A stretch of 64,000 nucleotides of DNA from positions 806,001 to 870,000 of the forward strand of contig NZ_JAMOAO010000001.1 of assembly GCF_030555055.1 (NCBI RefSeq). The letters run 5' to 3'. Of this stretch, positions 1-8,860 are shown piece after piece (position 1 is the stretch's first letter; each line of letters begins with the position of its first letter). Source of the DNA: Nocardiopsis sp. YSL2. GTDB lineage: Bacteria > Actinomycetota > Actinomycetes > Streptosporangiales > Streptosporangiaceae. Both the position numbers and the translations under genes were made by a program. The notes beneath the pieces are model-generated. The model saw only the letters and a program-made list of their open reading frames with translations, searched no databases and was not told the origin of the DNA.

Positions 1-1
1 C

Positions 2-2188
2 CGACCGGTCGCCGGGACCCGCGCCGTGGTCCTCGACTCCTGGCTGCGACCCGTACCCCCGGGTGTGCGCGGCGAGCTCTACCTGGCGGGGCCGTCGCTG
101 GCCCCGGGATACGCCGGCGCTCCCGGGGCGACCGCCGAGCGCTTCGTCGCCGACCCCTCGGGCACGGGGGAACGGCTCTACCGGACCGGGGACGTCGTCC
201 GCTGGACCGCCGGCCTCGAACTGGAGTTCCTGGGCCGCGACGACGACCAGGTCAAGATCCGGGGGTTCCGGATCGAGCTCGGCGAGGTCGAGTCGGTGCT
301 GGCGGCGCTGCCGGGCGTCCGCTCGGCGGCCGTCGTGGTCCGGGAGGACCGGCCCGGCGTCCGGCGGCTGGTCGGCTACGTCGCACCGGAGAGGGGTTCC
401 TCGGGCGTGGACGCCGCGGCCGTCCGGGAGGGAGCCGCCCGGCGCCTGCCCGACTACATGGTGCCGACCGCCGTGGTCGTCCTGGCGGACATCCCGCTCA
501 ACACCAACGGCAAGACCGACCGCCGGGCGCTGCCCGCGCCCTCCGACGACGCCTTCGAGACCGCCGGGTACGTCCCGCCGACCGGTTCGACCCAGGTCCT
601 GCTGGCGCGGGCCTGGGGCGAGCTGCTGGGCATCGAGAAGGTGGGCGCCCACGACAACTTCTTCGACCTGGGCGGCGACTCGATCCTGAGCATCCAGCTG
701 GTGTCGCGGGTGCGTGCCGCCGGGCGGGAACTGACCTCGAAGGACGTCTTCGTGCACCAGACCGTGGACGCGCTGGCGGCGGCCATGGACGCACGGGACG
801 ACGCGGGTCCGGACCGGGAGGGCGGCGCGACCGGGCCGGTCACCGGTGCGGTCGCCCTCACTCCAGTGCAGCGCTGGTTCCTCGACACGCATCCGCGCTC
901 TCCCGAGCACTTCGACATGTCCCTGCTGGCGGAGACCGCGCCGGGCAGCGACCCGCACCTGGTCGCCCGTGCCGCCGAGCACGTCCTGTCCCACCACGAC
1001 ATGCTCCGGCTCCGGGTCGAACGGACCGGGGAGGGCGTGCGCCAGCACCTGGACGCGGAGGCCGCCCCCGGGGCCGTCCGGGTCGTGGACGCGGCCGGGT
1101 CGCCGGAGTCCCGCGTCGAGGAACTGCTGGTCCGCGAGGCCGGCCGGGAGCGGCCCGCGACGCGCTTGGCCGAGGGGCCGCTGTTCGAGGCGGTGGTCGT
1201 GGACACCGGAGAGGCCGGCCGCCACCGGCTGCTGCTGTCGGCCCACCACATGGTGGTGGACGGGGTGTCCTGGCGGGTGGTCCTGGAGGACCTGGCCACC
1301 GCCTACGAGCAGCTTCGCGACGGGCGACCGGTGTCCCTGGGCGCGAAGACCACCCCGTTCCCGGTGTGGGCGGAGCGGCTGACCACGCTCACCCGGGAGG
1401 GCGGGTTCGACGACGACCTGCCCGCCTGGACCGCGATCGCCTCCGCCGGCGCCGCGGCCGCGTCCCTGCCCGTGGACCTGACGGAGGGCGCCAACGACGT
1501 GGCCTCCCAGCGCGTGGCCGCTTCGGAGCTGTCGGAGGAGGAGACCGGGGCCCTGCTCTCACGGGTGCCGGGGGCCTTCCGGTGCCGGATCGACGACGTG
1601 CTCCTGGCCGCGCTCGGCCGGGTCCTGGCCGGGTGGAGCGGTTCGGGGCGGATCCTGGTCGAGAAGGAGGGGCACGGGCGCGAGGACCTGTTCGAGGACG
1701 TGGACCTGTCCCGCACCGTCGGCTGGTTCACCACCATCCACCCCGTCCTGCTGGAGCTGCCCGAGGGGGCCGACTGGCCGCGGACGGTGGCCGCCGTCAA
1801 GCGCCAGTCACGGAGGGCTCCGCGCGGGATCGGGTTCGGCGCGCTGCGGTACCTGACGGAGGGCGAGGGCACCGAACCGCTGCGCGCGATGCCCGACCCC
1901 GCGGTCTCCTTCAACTACCTGGGCCGCTTCGGTGAGGGCGAGGGCCGCGCGGGCGGTCTCGTCCGCGGCTTCGCGCCGGTCCCGGGGCCGGACCACGCCC
2001 CGGACGAGGAGCGCACCAACCTGCTCGACGTCACCGGCTCGGTCACCGGCGGGCGGTTGGCGTTCTCCTGGACCTACTCGGCGAACCGGCACCACGACAC
2101 GACCGTGGAACGGCTCGCCCGGTCCTTCACCGATGCCCTGCGAGAGCTGGCCGCGGCGGTCCCGGCACGGTCCGGCCGCCGGAGCTGA
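2..2188 (+). CDS. Non-ribosomal peptide synthetase, C-terminal end (partial A, PCP, E domains)
   Basis: The gene enters from the left edge, so the amino end is missing. Counting from the first complete codon, the A-domain remnant shows GELYLAG, YRTGD (about residue 60), QVKIRGFRIELGEVE (about 80-95) and NGKTDR (about 168). A carrier domain follows with LGGDSI, whose Ser227 would carry phosphopantetheine. The last 430 residues are an epimerisation domain: PVQRWF, HHMVVDGVSW (about 415-424), EGHGRE, RTVGWFTTIHP and FNYLGRF. The LGGDS form of the carrier motif is the one usual before E domains. The protein therefore activates an amino acid, tethers it and converts it to the D-form. No thioesterase or reductase follows, so the chain must pass to another protein. 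MbtH is encoded 60 bp downstream. Substrate-code residues lie outside the window, so the amino acid cannot be named. Confidence 0.96.
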   Translation, partial: RPVAGTRAVVLDSWLRPVPPGVRGELYLAGPSLAPGYAGAPGATAERFVADPSGTGERLYRTGDVVRWTAGLELEFLGRDDDQVKIRGFRIELGEVESVLAALPGVRSAAVVVREDRPGVRRLVGYVAPERGSSGVDAAAVREGAARRLPDYMVPTAVVVLADIPLNTNGKTDRRALPAPSDDAFETAGYVPPTGSTQVLLARAWGELLGIEKVGAHDNFFDLGGDSILSIQLVSRVRAAGRELTSKDVFVHQTVDALAAAMDARDDAGPDREGGATGPVTGAVALTPVQRWFLDTHPRSPEHFDMSLLAETAPGSDPHLVARAAEHVLSHHDMLRLRVERTGEGVRQHLDAEAAPGAVRVVDAAGSPESRVEELLVREAGRERPATRLAEGPLFEAVVVDTGEAGRHRLLLSAHHMVVDGVSWRVVLEDLATAYEQLRDGRPVSLGAKTTPFPVWAERLTTLTREGGFDDDLPAWTAIASAGAAAASLPVDLTEGANDVASQRVAASELSEEETGALLSRVPGAFRCRIDDVLLAALGRVLAGWSGSGRILVEKEGHGREDLFEDVDLSRTVGWFTTIHPVLLELPEGADWPRTVAAVKRQSRRAPRGIGFGALRYLTEGEGTEPLRAMPDPAVSFNYLGRFGEGEGRAGGLVRGFAPVPGPDHAPDEERTNLLDVTGSVTGGRLAFSWTYSANRHHDTTVERLARSFTDALRELAAAVPARSGRRS

Positions 2189-2248
2189 CCTGTGGCCCGG
2201 AGCATCCGGCTCCGTCACGAGAGATCACGAGAGAAGCGAGGAAGAGAC

Positions 2249-2461
2249 ATGAGCGGCAACCCCTTCGAGAACGACGACGCCACCTACCTGGTCCTGGTCA
2301 ACGCCGAGGGGCAGCACTCCCTGTGGCCGTCCTTCGCCGAGATCCCCGAGGGCTGGGACATCGCCCTGGAGGAGACCTCCCGTGAGGAGGCGCTGGCGTA
2401 CGTGGAGGAGAACTGGACGGACATGCGCCCGAAGAGCCTGGTGGACGCCCTGGGCGAGTAG
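2249..2461 (+). CDS. mbtH: MbtH-family NRPS chaperone
   Basis: This 70-residue protein matches the MbtH family over its whole length. It has an N-x-E-x-Q-x-SLWP block, PEGW, then ENWTDMRPKSL near the C-terminus. MbtH-like proteins bind NRPS adenylation domains and are needed for their solubility or activity. The ATG at 2249 is preceded by GAGGAAGAG at a short spacing; a GTG 57 bp further upstream would add a poorly conserved basic stretch. It follows the NRPS gene on the same strand and is closed by a strong hairpin, so it is probably the last gene of that operon. Confidence 0.95.
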   Translation: MSGNPFENDDATYLVLVNAEGQHSLWPSFAEIPEGWDIALEETSREEALAYVEENWTDMRPKSLVDALGE

Positions 2462-2491
2462 CCGGGCCGCCGGGTCGGCGGACAGACGGGA

Positions 2492-2524
2492 GGGAGGGCC
2501 CCGGCACGGTGCCGGGGCCCTCCC
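2492..2524 (+). terminator. Perfect 16-bp-arm hairpin after mbtH
   Basis: Bases 2492-2507 are the exact reverse complement of 2509-2524, with one base between them, so the apex must open slightly. It lies between the mbtH stop and the convergent regulator gene that ends at 2554. No long T-run follows, as is common in high-GC actinobacteria. It probably terminates the NRPS operon and may act in both directions. Confidence 0.75.
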
Positions 2525-2553
2525 CCGTGTGAGCGGTCGGTGCCGGGCGGTTC

Positions 2554-3504
2554 TCAGGCCGTCTCGGCCAGGCGCGTCCAGCCCCGCGGCCGGTGCTCCG
2601 CGCCGCCCGCGCCGCAGTGGTCCAGGACGGCCAGGCCGAGGTCGGTGACCAGGTGGCGGACGTGGTTGCCCTCGCGGGTCGTGGTGATCAGCCCCGTGTC
2701 CCGCAGCACCGCGGTGTGTTCGCTGATCGAGGTGGGCGACACGTGCAGCCCCTTGGCCAGCTCACCCGTGGAGGCCGGGGCGACCAGCCGCCCCAGGACG
2801 GCGGAGCGGGTCCGTCCCAGCAGGCGGCCCAGCGCCTCCGGGGAGCCGTCCGGCTCCCGGAGCAGGAGGTCGAGCGAGTCCTGGGGGCCCAGAGCCGGGA
2901 ACAGCAGCAGCGTGCGGATCCGCCCCGACTCCGGGTCGGTCCACTGCTCCACCCGGGGGCCGGAGCCGAGGAACACCGAGGGCAGCAGCTCCAACCCGTG
3001 CCCTCGGGGGTCCAGTTCCCTGTCCCGGCCGTCGGCGACCTCCAGCGCCGTGTCGGTCCACCGGCAGCCCTCCCCCAGGGACTCCACCGCGGCCGCGGCG
3101 CCGTCGTGGGCCGCCCGGGAGGCGACCCGGTCGGCGGCCAGCGTCTGGAGCGCCCGCACCCGCGTCTGGTCGGGGGCGACGACGACCCGGGCGACGCGGC
3201 CCAGGGTCCGCACCGCGCGCCACACGCGTTCGGACGTGTCGGCTCCGGAGGACGCGGTCCCGTCCGGTGTCTGCACGAGGGGCAGCACGCCGGGCACCAG
3301 GCCGCGCGCCTCGACGAGCTCCGCCCGCACGAGCGGCAGCGCCGACAGTCGGCCCCGGGCCCGGCGCGTCCACCCGGAGGCCCCGGGGCGCGCCGGACCG
3401 GCCAGCACCGCCTCCAGGGCGTGGGCGGCCTCGACCAGTGTGGACAGCCGCGCCTGGACGCGGATCCGCGCCGCGTCCCGCAGCGTCAGGTGGACTCTGG
3501 TCAT
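2554..3504 (-). CDS. ArsR-type winged-helix transcriptional regulator
   Basis: The protein has 316 residues. The C-terminal third reads as a winged helix: an SPEALGRLLGRTRSAVLGRL helix pair, then STGELAKGLHVSPTSISEHTAVLRDTGLI and a wing with TTREGNHVRHLVT. This is the form seen in long ArsR/SmtB-like regulators whose amino half is a ligand or dimer domain (DUF5937-like, by recall). No metal-binding CxC motif is seen, so a metal sensor is unlikely. The ATG at 3504 has GGAAAGGA eight bases upstream; an ATG at 3513 would abut the SD. It lies 48 bp upstream of the divergently read stop of the exporter permease, and all three genes to 5342 share its strand, but it comes last. It may control the DrrAB-type exporter. 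Confidence 0.8.
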   Translation of the reverse strand: MTRVHLTLRDAARIRVQARLSTLVEAAHALEAVLAGPARPGASGWTRRARGRLSALPLVRAELVEARGLVPGVLPLVQTPDGTASSGADTSERVWRAVRTLGRVARVVVAPDQTRVRALQTLAADRVASRAAHDGAAAAVESLGEGCRWTDTALEVADGRDRELDPRGHGLELLPSVFLGSGPRVEQWTDPESGRIRTLLLFPALGPQDSLDLLLREPDGSPEALGRLLGRTRSAVLGRLVAPASTGELAKGLHVSPTSISEHTAVLRDTGLITTTREGNHVRHLVTDLGLAVLDHCGAGGAEHRPRGWTRLAETA

Positions 3505-3552
3505 GTGGGACATCCTTTCCCGGACGAAGGGACACGGGCGCCGGTCACCGGG

Positions 3553-4380
3553 TCACCGGACCCTGCGCAGGTAGGCGCGGATCGCGATCGGCATGAGGAC
3601 CGCGTGGCAGGCGACCACGGCGGCCAGGCTCACCAGCAGCGGCTCCGTCACGGGGCCGCCGATCATCAGCCCGCGCACGGTGTCGACGAAGTAGCTGACC
3701 GGGTTGATGCCGGTCCAGACCTCCAACCAGCGGGGCATGGTCTGCGGGTCGGCGAAGATGTTGCTGCCGAAGGTCAGCGGCAGGATGACCGCCGTGGCGA
3801 TTCCCGGCACGGCCTGGGGGCTGGCGACGACCATGCCGACGAGCACCGAGAGCCAGCACAGGGTCAGGCCGAACACGACGACCAGGACGCACGCCAGCAG
3901 GGCCGACAGCGGGTCGGTCTGGATGCGGAAGCCCAGGACGAACGCCAGCAGCAGCAGGACGGTCACCGCCACGACGTAGCGGATGACGTCGCCCAGCACG
4001 GCGCCGACCAGCGGGGCCGAGCGCGCGATCGGCAGGCTCCGGAACCGGTCGAAGACCCCCTTGGAGATGTCGGTGTTGAGGGCCATTCCGGTGCCCATGC
4101 TCGCGTACATGGTGATCTGCACCATCAGCCCGGGGACCAGGGACTGCAGGTAGTCCTGCCAGCCGCCGGCGATCGCCCCGCCGAACAGGAAGACGAACAC
4201 CAGCAGGAAGAGGACGGGCTGGATGACCGTGTCGATCAGGGTCGTGGGCGTGCGCATGACGTAGCGCAGGTTGCGCTTGGCCAGGGTCAGGCTGTGCGCG
4301 ACTCCCTCCATGACGCCGATCCGCCGTCGGGCCTCGGGGTGCAGGGCGGGCGCCGGGGTGTCCAGGGTCGGGGCGCTCAT
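3553..4380 (-). CDS. ABC-2 type exporter permease, DrrB-like
   Basis: This 275-residue membrane protein has about six hydrophobic segments. The conserved ABC-2 stretches include [30 protein letters not shown] and NIFADPQTMPRWLEVWTGINPVSYFVDTVRG, typical of the DrrB/daunorubicin-resistance type. It forms the membrane channel for the ATPase encoded just upstream, whose stop overlaps this ATG by four bases (ATGA), so the two are translationally coupled. The likely cargo is a hydrophobic drug or lipid-like metabolite; the adjacent NRPS makes its product a candidate, but that is inference. It is a close paralogue of the permease at 15046-15879. Confidence 0.92.
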   Translation of the reverse strand: MSAPTLDTPAPALHPEARRRIGVMEGVAHSLTLAKRNLRYVMRTPTTLIDTVIQPVLFLLVFVFLFGGAIAGGWQDYLQSLVPGLMVQITMYASMGTGMALNTDISKGVFDRFRSLPIARSAPLVGAVLGDVIRYVVAVTVLLLLAFVLGFRIQTDPLSALLACVLVVVFGLTLCWLSVLVGMVVASPQAVPGIATAVILPLTFGSNIFADPQTMPRWLEVWTGINPVSYFVDTVRGLMIGGPVTEPLLVSLAAVVACHAVLMPIAIRAYLRRVR

Positions 4381-5342
4381 GCGGGGGTCTCCTCGGCGGT
4401 GTGGTCGGGCAGGGGGCGGCCGGTCAGGGAGAAGAACACGTCGTCGAGGCTGGGCACGCGCAGCGCCAGCTCGTCGGTGGCGATCGCCTCCTGGTCCAGG
4501 CGGCGGACCAGGGCCGACAGCAGGACGGGGTCGTCGGTCGGGGCGGTGATGGTCGTGCCGTCCGAGCTCAGGACGGGCGTGGTCCCGAGCAGGTCGGCGA
4601 GCAGGCCCACCACGCGGTCGGTGTCGGCGGGTTCGACCGTGCGCACGTGCAGGGTCTGGGAGCCGGTCGTGCGCTTGAGTTCCTGGGGCGATCCCTCGGC
4701 CACCACCCGGCCGTGGTCGATCACGGTGATGCGGTCGGCGAGCTCGTCGGCCTCCTCCAGGTACTGCGTGGTGAGCAGGACGGTCGTGCCGTCGTCGGCG
4801 AGCTCGCGCACGATCCGCCACAGGTCGCCGCGGCTGCGGGGGTCCAGACCGGTGGTCGGCTCGTCCAGGTAGAGCACGCGGGGCCGGCCGACCAGGCTGG
4901 ACGCCAGGTCGATCCGGCGCCGCATGCCTCCCGAGTAGGTCTTGACCGGGCGTCCCCCCGCCTCGACCAGGTCGAAGCGCTTCACGAGCTCGCGGGCCCG
5001 CGCCTTCCACTCCCGGGAGGGCATCCGCAGCAGCTGCCCGATGAGTTCGAGGTTCTCCCGACCGGTGAGCTCCTCGTCCACCGAGGCGTACTGGCCGGTG
5101 AGGCCGATGCGGCTCCGGACCGCCACGGGGTCGCGCAGGGCGTCGTACCCGGCGACGTGCACGCTTCCCTCGTCGGGTCTGGACAGCGTCGCCAGGATGC
5201 GCACGGCCGTGGTCTTGCCCGCCCCGTTGGGGCCCAGAACGCCCAGGATCGAGCCGGTCGGGACCTCCAGGTCCACCCCGTCCAGGGCGGTCGTCTCACC
5301 GAACCGCTTGACCAGGCCGGTGGCCCGGATACAGGTGTCCAT
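4377..5342 (-). CDS. ABC exporter ATPase, DrrA-like
   Basis: The 321-residue protein has Walker [10 protein letters not shown] (about residues 38-46), signature [10 protein letters not shown], Walker [13 protein letters not shown] and the switch region TTQYLEEAD. The C-terminal 80 residues, ending in VPSLDDVFFSLTGRPL, are the DrrA-type regulatory tail that couples to the permease. It energises the DrrB-like permease with which it overlaps by four bases. The pair is probably one operon read leftward from a promoter in the 96-bp gap before 5439. It is paralogous to the ATPase at 14042-15049. Confidence 0.95.
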   Translation of the reverse strand: MDTCIRATGLVKRFGETTALDGVDLEVPTGSILGVLGPNGAGKTTAVRILATLSRPDEGSVHVAGYDALRDPVAVRSRIGLTGQYASVDEELTGRENLELIGQLLRMPSREWKARARELVKRFDLVEAGGRPVKTYSGGMRRRIDLASSLVGRPRVLYLDEPTTGLDPRSRGDLWRIVRELADDGTTVLLTTQYLEEADELADRITVIDHGRVVAEGSPQELKRTTGSQTLHVRTVEPADTDRVVGLLADLLGTTPVLSSDGTTITAPTDDPVLLSALVRRLDQEAIATDELALRVPSLDDVFFSLTGRPLPDHTAEETPA

Positions 5343-5438
5343 CGCACTTCCTCCTCGTGTCGCCCACCACCCTTCCGGCGCGACCGGACACCGGCGGGAC
5401 AGCGGGCGGACAGAGGCGGACGGCGGCGGACACCGGCG

Positions 5439-7988
5439 TCACTCGCGGACGCCGATGCCCTCCACCGCGGGGGTGCGCAGGGCCAGGCGCACCGGTGCCA
5501 TGACCGAGCCGACGCCCAGCACCGCCGTGGCGGCCGCGATCCCGAGGTAGACCAGCGGCGTGCCCGCCGGGACGGGGCTACCGAGGAAGGCCAGGCTCAA
5601 CACCACCAGGGGGACCATGGCCACCAGCGTCCCCAGCAGGACCGCCAGGACGACGATCACCCACGCCTCCCAGCGCAGGGCCCGCAGCACCTGTCCGCGG
5701 GTCGTGCCGATGAGCCGCAGCAGGGCGAACTCGCGCGATCGGGCGGCCGTGGACATCACCAGGCTGTTGACCACGGAGATCGCGATGTAGCCCAGGATGA
5801 CCGCCAGGCCGACCAGGTTGACCCACGCGGACAGGTCCGCTTCGGCCCGGGCTCCGTCGGCGAACCCGTCCCTGTCGGTGAGCAGCAGCGTCGGGTAGCG
5901 CTCGGTGAACGCCGTCAGCGCGGCGGTCAGCTCCTCGGGCGAGGTGCCCTCGGCCGCGCCCGCCAGCACCCGCGAGGGCGGCCCGGCGTGCCCGTCCAGC
6001 ACCTCCTGGGGCACGATCGCCCCGCCCAGCCCCAGCCCGCGCTCGTAGGTGGCGGCCAACCGCAGCGCGACCGCCGTACCGTCACCCAGGCGTACGTCCA
6101 GCTCGTCCCCGACGTCCGCGCCCAGCAGGTCCGCGCCGGAGCGCTCCATCGCGATCGTCGCGCCGGCCAGGTCGCCCAGATCGCCGTCCACGACGCCGGG
6201 GTCCAGGTTATCCCCCAGCCCCTGGGGACCGACCCCGCGAGCCGGGAAGGAGGCGAGATCGGGGTCGCCGAACACGGAGTAGGGCACGAACACGCGGGTC
6301 TCGCCCAACGGCGTGACCGCCCCCGTCTCGGGCAGCGCGGCGATCTCCTGGACGATGTCCGCGTCCACTCCGCCCGACCCCGCGTCGGTCACCACGGCGT
6401 CCGCGGTGACCCCCGCCTCCACCTGGGCCGCGACCGCCCCGGCCAGCACGGACTGGGTGTAGACCATGGTCAGCGTGAAGCCCACGGCGAGCACCAGCGG
6501 GGTCAGGACGCTCCCCAGCCGGCGCAGGTCGGCGCCGGTGGCCTCCGCGGCGAGGAATCCGCTGACCCGGATGCGGCGCAGCGGACGCACGACGACCGCG
6601 ACCAGGGGGCGCAGCAGCACCGGGCCGAGCAGGGCCACCGCGATCACCAGCAGCAGGGCCGCGCTACCCGTCCCGGCGGCCCCGGCGTCGTTGCGCAGGG
6701 CGATCGGGGTCATCGCGGAACTGAGGCCGAGCACCAGGCACGCCATCCCGGCGGTGCCCCGCCAGCGCGCCGGTGCGCGGGGGGCCGCGGTGGACTCTCG
6801 CATCGCCTCCACCGGATTGGTCCAGGCCGGGCGCAGGGCGGCGAACAGGCCCCCGGCGAGGGCGGTCAGCGTGGTCAGCAGCACCGCGGCGACCAAGGGG
6901 AGCGGACCGACCACGAGCGGCAGGTCGGCGGGGAGCACGCCCAGGCGCGCGAAGGCCCCGTGCATGGCGCGGGCGACCAGGATCCCGGGCAGGCAGCCCA
7001 GGACCCCGGCGAGCAGGGCCAGCAGCAGGGCTTCGGCGCCGACCATGCGCAGCACCTGGACGGGGGTGGAGCCGATGGCGCGCAGCACCGCGATCTCGCG
7101 GCGGCGGGTGTTGATGGACAGCGCCAGCGTTCCCGACACCACGAACAGGGCGATGAGCACCGCCAGCCCGCCGAAGGAGCCGGAGATCATCAGGAGGAGG
7201 CCGCGGGCCTCGCCGACGTCGGTGTACTCGACCTGTGCGACGGACCCGCCGGTGTGGACCGTGACGGGCGTTGCGCCCGCGGCGGCTCGCAGAGCGGCGG
7301 TGAGCGCCTCCTCGTCCACGCCCGGGGCGGCGACGACCCCGATCGCGTCGACCGACGCGGCCCCGGCGGCCAGGCGGTCGGTGTCGTCGGAGTGCAGGAA
7401 CACCGCGCCGTCCCGTGCGGTCCCCGTGCCCTGGTGGGAGGCGATGCCGCTGACCCGGTACTCGGCGGGCCGGGCCGCGCTGGTGATCCGTACCGTGTCC
7501 CCGGGGCCGACCCCGAGGGAGGCCGCCAGGCCGGCGGTCAGCACCGCGTCACCCGCCTGCTGCGGGGCACGGCCCTCCATCGTGTCGAACGGGCCCAGGG
7601 GCGCGGTGTCCCAGCCGTGGCCGGACACGGGCGACGGCGCGGTTCCGTCCATGGCGTCGATCGCGAGGGGCAGCCGGCGGTCGCCGACGGCCGTGTCCAC
7701 CTCCTCCAGGGCCTCCAGCTCCTCGACCAGCTCCGCGGGCAGCCGGACGGCCTCGGGCAGGCGTTCGCCGACGGTGAGGTCACCGCCGGGCAACCGCAGC
7801 GTCCGATCGCCGGCCACGACCGCGTCCGCGGCCGCGTAGCGGTAGGGGTCCACGGACGAGCGCAGGCCGGACTCGGCGAGGATGCCGGAGGCGGCGATGA
7901 GGGCCGTGGCGCACAGCAGGGCGACGAAGGCCCCGGCGAAGGCCCCCTTGCGGGCGCGCAGGGTCTTCCAGGCGATGTCGAGCATCAC
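5439..7988 (-). CDS. Large ABC permease of the MacB/FtsX type
   Basis: The 849-residue protein has a membrane segment near residues 15-40, a long periplasm-like or extracellular domain, a three-helix FtsX core around 255-380, a second long domain, and a final FtsX core at about 715-840. FtsX-type cores contain RRREIAVLRAIGSTPVQVLRMV and, in the second copy, AARSREFALLRLIGTTRGQVLRAL, both before a membrane helix. The duplicated architecture is usual for actinobacterial MacB-like exporters that extrude lipids or peptide antibiotics or work on the cell envelope. Its ATG overlaps the stop of the ATPase gene by four bases. It is read away from a histidine kinase/response regulator pair that likely controls it. 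Confidence 0.93.
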   Translation of the reverse strand: MMLDIAWKTLRARKGAFAGAFVALLCATALIAASGILAESGLRSSVDPYRYAAADAVVAGDRTLRLPGGDLTVGERLPEAVRLPAELVEELEALEEVDTAVGDRRLPLAIDAMDGTAPSPVSGHGWDTAPLGPFDTMEGRAPQQAGDAVLTAGLAASLGVGPGDTVRITSAARPAEYRVSGIASHQGTGTARDGAVFLHSDDTDRLAAGAASVDAIGVVAAPGVDEEALTAALRAAAGATPVTVHTGGSVAQVEYTDVGEARGLLLMISGSFGGLAVLIALFVVSGTLALSINTRRREIAVLRAIGSTPVQVLRMVGAEALLLALLAGVLGCLPGILVARAMHGAFARLGVLPADLPLVVGPLPLVAAVLLTTLTALAGGLFAALRPAWTNPVEAMRESTAAPRAPARWRGTAGMACLVLGLSSAMTPIALRNDAGAAGTGSAALLLVIAVALLGPVLLRPLVAVVVRPLRRIRVSGFLAAEATGADLRRLGSVLTPLVLAVGFTLTMVYTQSVLAGAVAAQVEAGVTADAVVTDAGSGGVDADIVQEIAALPETGAVTPLGETRVFVPYSVFGDPDLASFPARGVGPQGLGDNLDPGVVDGDLGDLAGATIAMERSGADLLGADVGDELDVRLGDGTAVALRLAATYERGLGLGGAIVPQEVLDGHAGPPSRVLAGAAEGTSPEELTAALTAFTERYPTLLLTDRDGFADGARAEADLSAWVNLVGLAVILGYIAISVVNSLVMSTAARSREFALLRLIGTTRGQVLRALRWEAWVIVVLAVLLGTLVAMVPLVVLSLAFLGSPVPAGTPLVYLGIAAATAVLGVGSVMAPVRLALRTPAVEGIGVRE

Positions 7989-8773
7989 CGCTCACCGAGC
8001 CGGGTCATCCGCTCGGCCACGGCGGCGGGGGTCGGGGCGTCCAGGGCGTCCACGAGCCGTCCGTCCGCGAGGAAGAGCACGCGCTGGGCGTAGGAGGCGG
8101 CCACCGGATCGTGGGTGACCATGAGGACCGTCTGTCCCAGGGCGGCGACCGTGTCCCGCAGCAGGGACAGCACCTGCGCGCCGGTGCGGGAGTCCAGGGC
8201 GCCGGTGGGCTCGTCCGCCATCACCAGGTCGGGGCGGGTGATGAGCGCGCGGGCGATGGCCACCCGCTGCTGTTGTCCGCCGGACAGCTCGGCGGGGCGG
8301 TGGTGCAGGCGTTCGGCCATCCCGACCCGGTCCACCACCTGTGCGGCCCAGTCCCCGTCCACGGCGGTGCCGTTCAGCCGCAGCGGCATCGTGATGTTGT
8401 CCTGGACGGTCAGCGCGGACAGCAGGTTGTAGGCCTGGAAGACGAAGCCGACGCGTGCGCGGCGCAGGCGGGTGAGCCGGTGCTCCGACATCCCCGAGAG
8501 TCTCGTCCCGCCCAGCCACACCTCGCCGCTGGTGGGCCGGTCGAGGCCGGCGGCGCAGTGCAGGAACGTGCTCTTGCCCGACCCGGACGGCCCCATTACC
8601 GCAGTGAAGCTTCCTTTCGCAAGCTCTACGGAAATACCCTGAAGAGCGGTGACCTTTCCAGCACTGGAGTCGTAGGTCCGGTAAACTTCTCCCATTCTTA
8701 ATGCGGACGTTGTTTCGGGAGTTCCGGGCGACCCGAAATCGACTCTCTGATCAGCTGCTCTTCGTCCGAACAC
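7985..8773 (-). CDS. ABC transporter ATPase (MacB/LolD type)
   Basis: The 262-residue protein shows GPSGSGKST, the Q-loop VFQAYNLLSALTVQDNI, the signature LSGGQQQRVAIARAL and Walker B LVMADEPTGALD. These sequences are typical of ATPases that pair with MacB/FtsX permeases. The start was placed at GTG 8773 because AAAGGAG (8779-8785) stands five bases upstream; an ATG at 8695 would lose the first strand of the fold. It overlaps the permease gene downstream by four bases. It is divergent from the histidine kinase gene with an unusually A/T-rich gap, the probable control region. Confidence 0.93.
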   Translation of the reverse strand: MFGRRAADQRVDFGSPGTPETTSALRMGEVYRTYDSSAGKVTALQGISVELAKGSFTAVMGPSGSGKSTFLHCAAGLDRPTSGEVWLGGTRLSGMSEHRLTRLRRARVGFVFQAYNLLSALTVQDNITMPLRLNGTAVDGDWAAQVVDRVGMAERLHHRPAELSGGQQQRVAIARALITRPDLVMADEPTGALDSRTGAQVLSLLRDTVAALGQTVLMVTHDPVAASYAQRVLFLADGRLVDALDAPTPAAVAERMTRLGER

Positions 8774-8785
8774 GGGGACTCCTTT

Positions 8786-8860
8786 GTCGATTCTCCGGCG
8801 AATGCTACCATCGCACGGGAATGGCCTTCTTTTCCTTTTCCATCCACCGGGGGTTCTCCT
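8786..8860. promoter_or_regulatory. Divergent control region between exporter and two-component genes
   Basis: This short gap separates the leftward ATPase gene from the rightward histidine kinase gene. It is relatively rich in A/T (a run such as TTCTTTTCCTTTTCC on the plus strand) compared with its surroundings. Both promoters, and a binding site for the NarL-type regulator encoded at 10075, would be expected here. No clear inverted repeat was recognised. Confidence 0.4.

Noticed and set aside
4401..8093. A very long rightward open frame (over 1200 codons) across the exporter genes
   Set aside because: It is antisense to three clear ABC genes on the minus strand. Its sequence is full of Gly/Arg/Gln with no recognisable domain, as expected for the complement of high-GC coding DNA.
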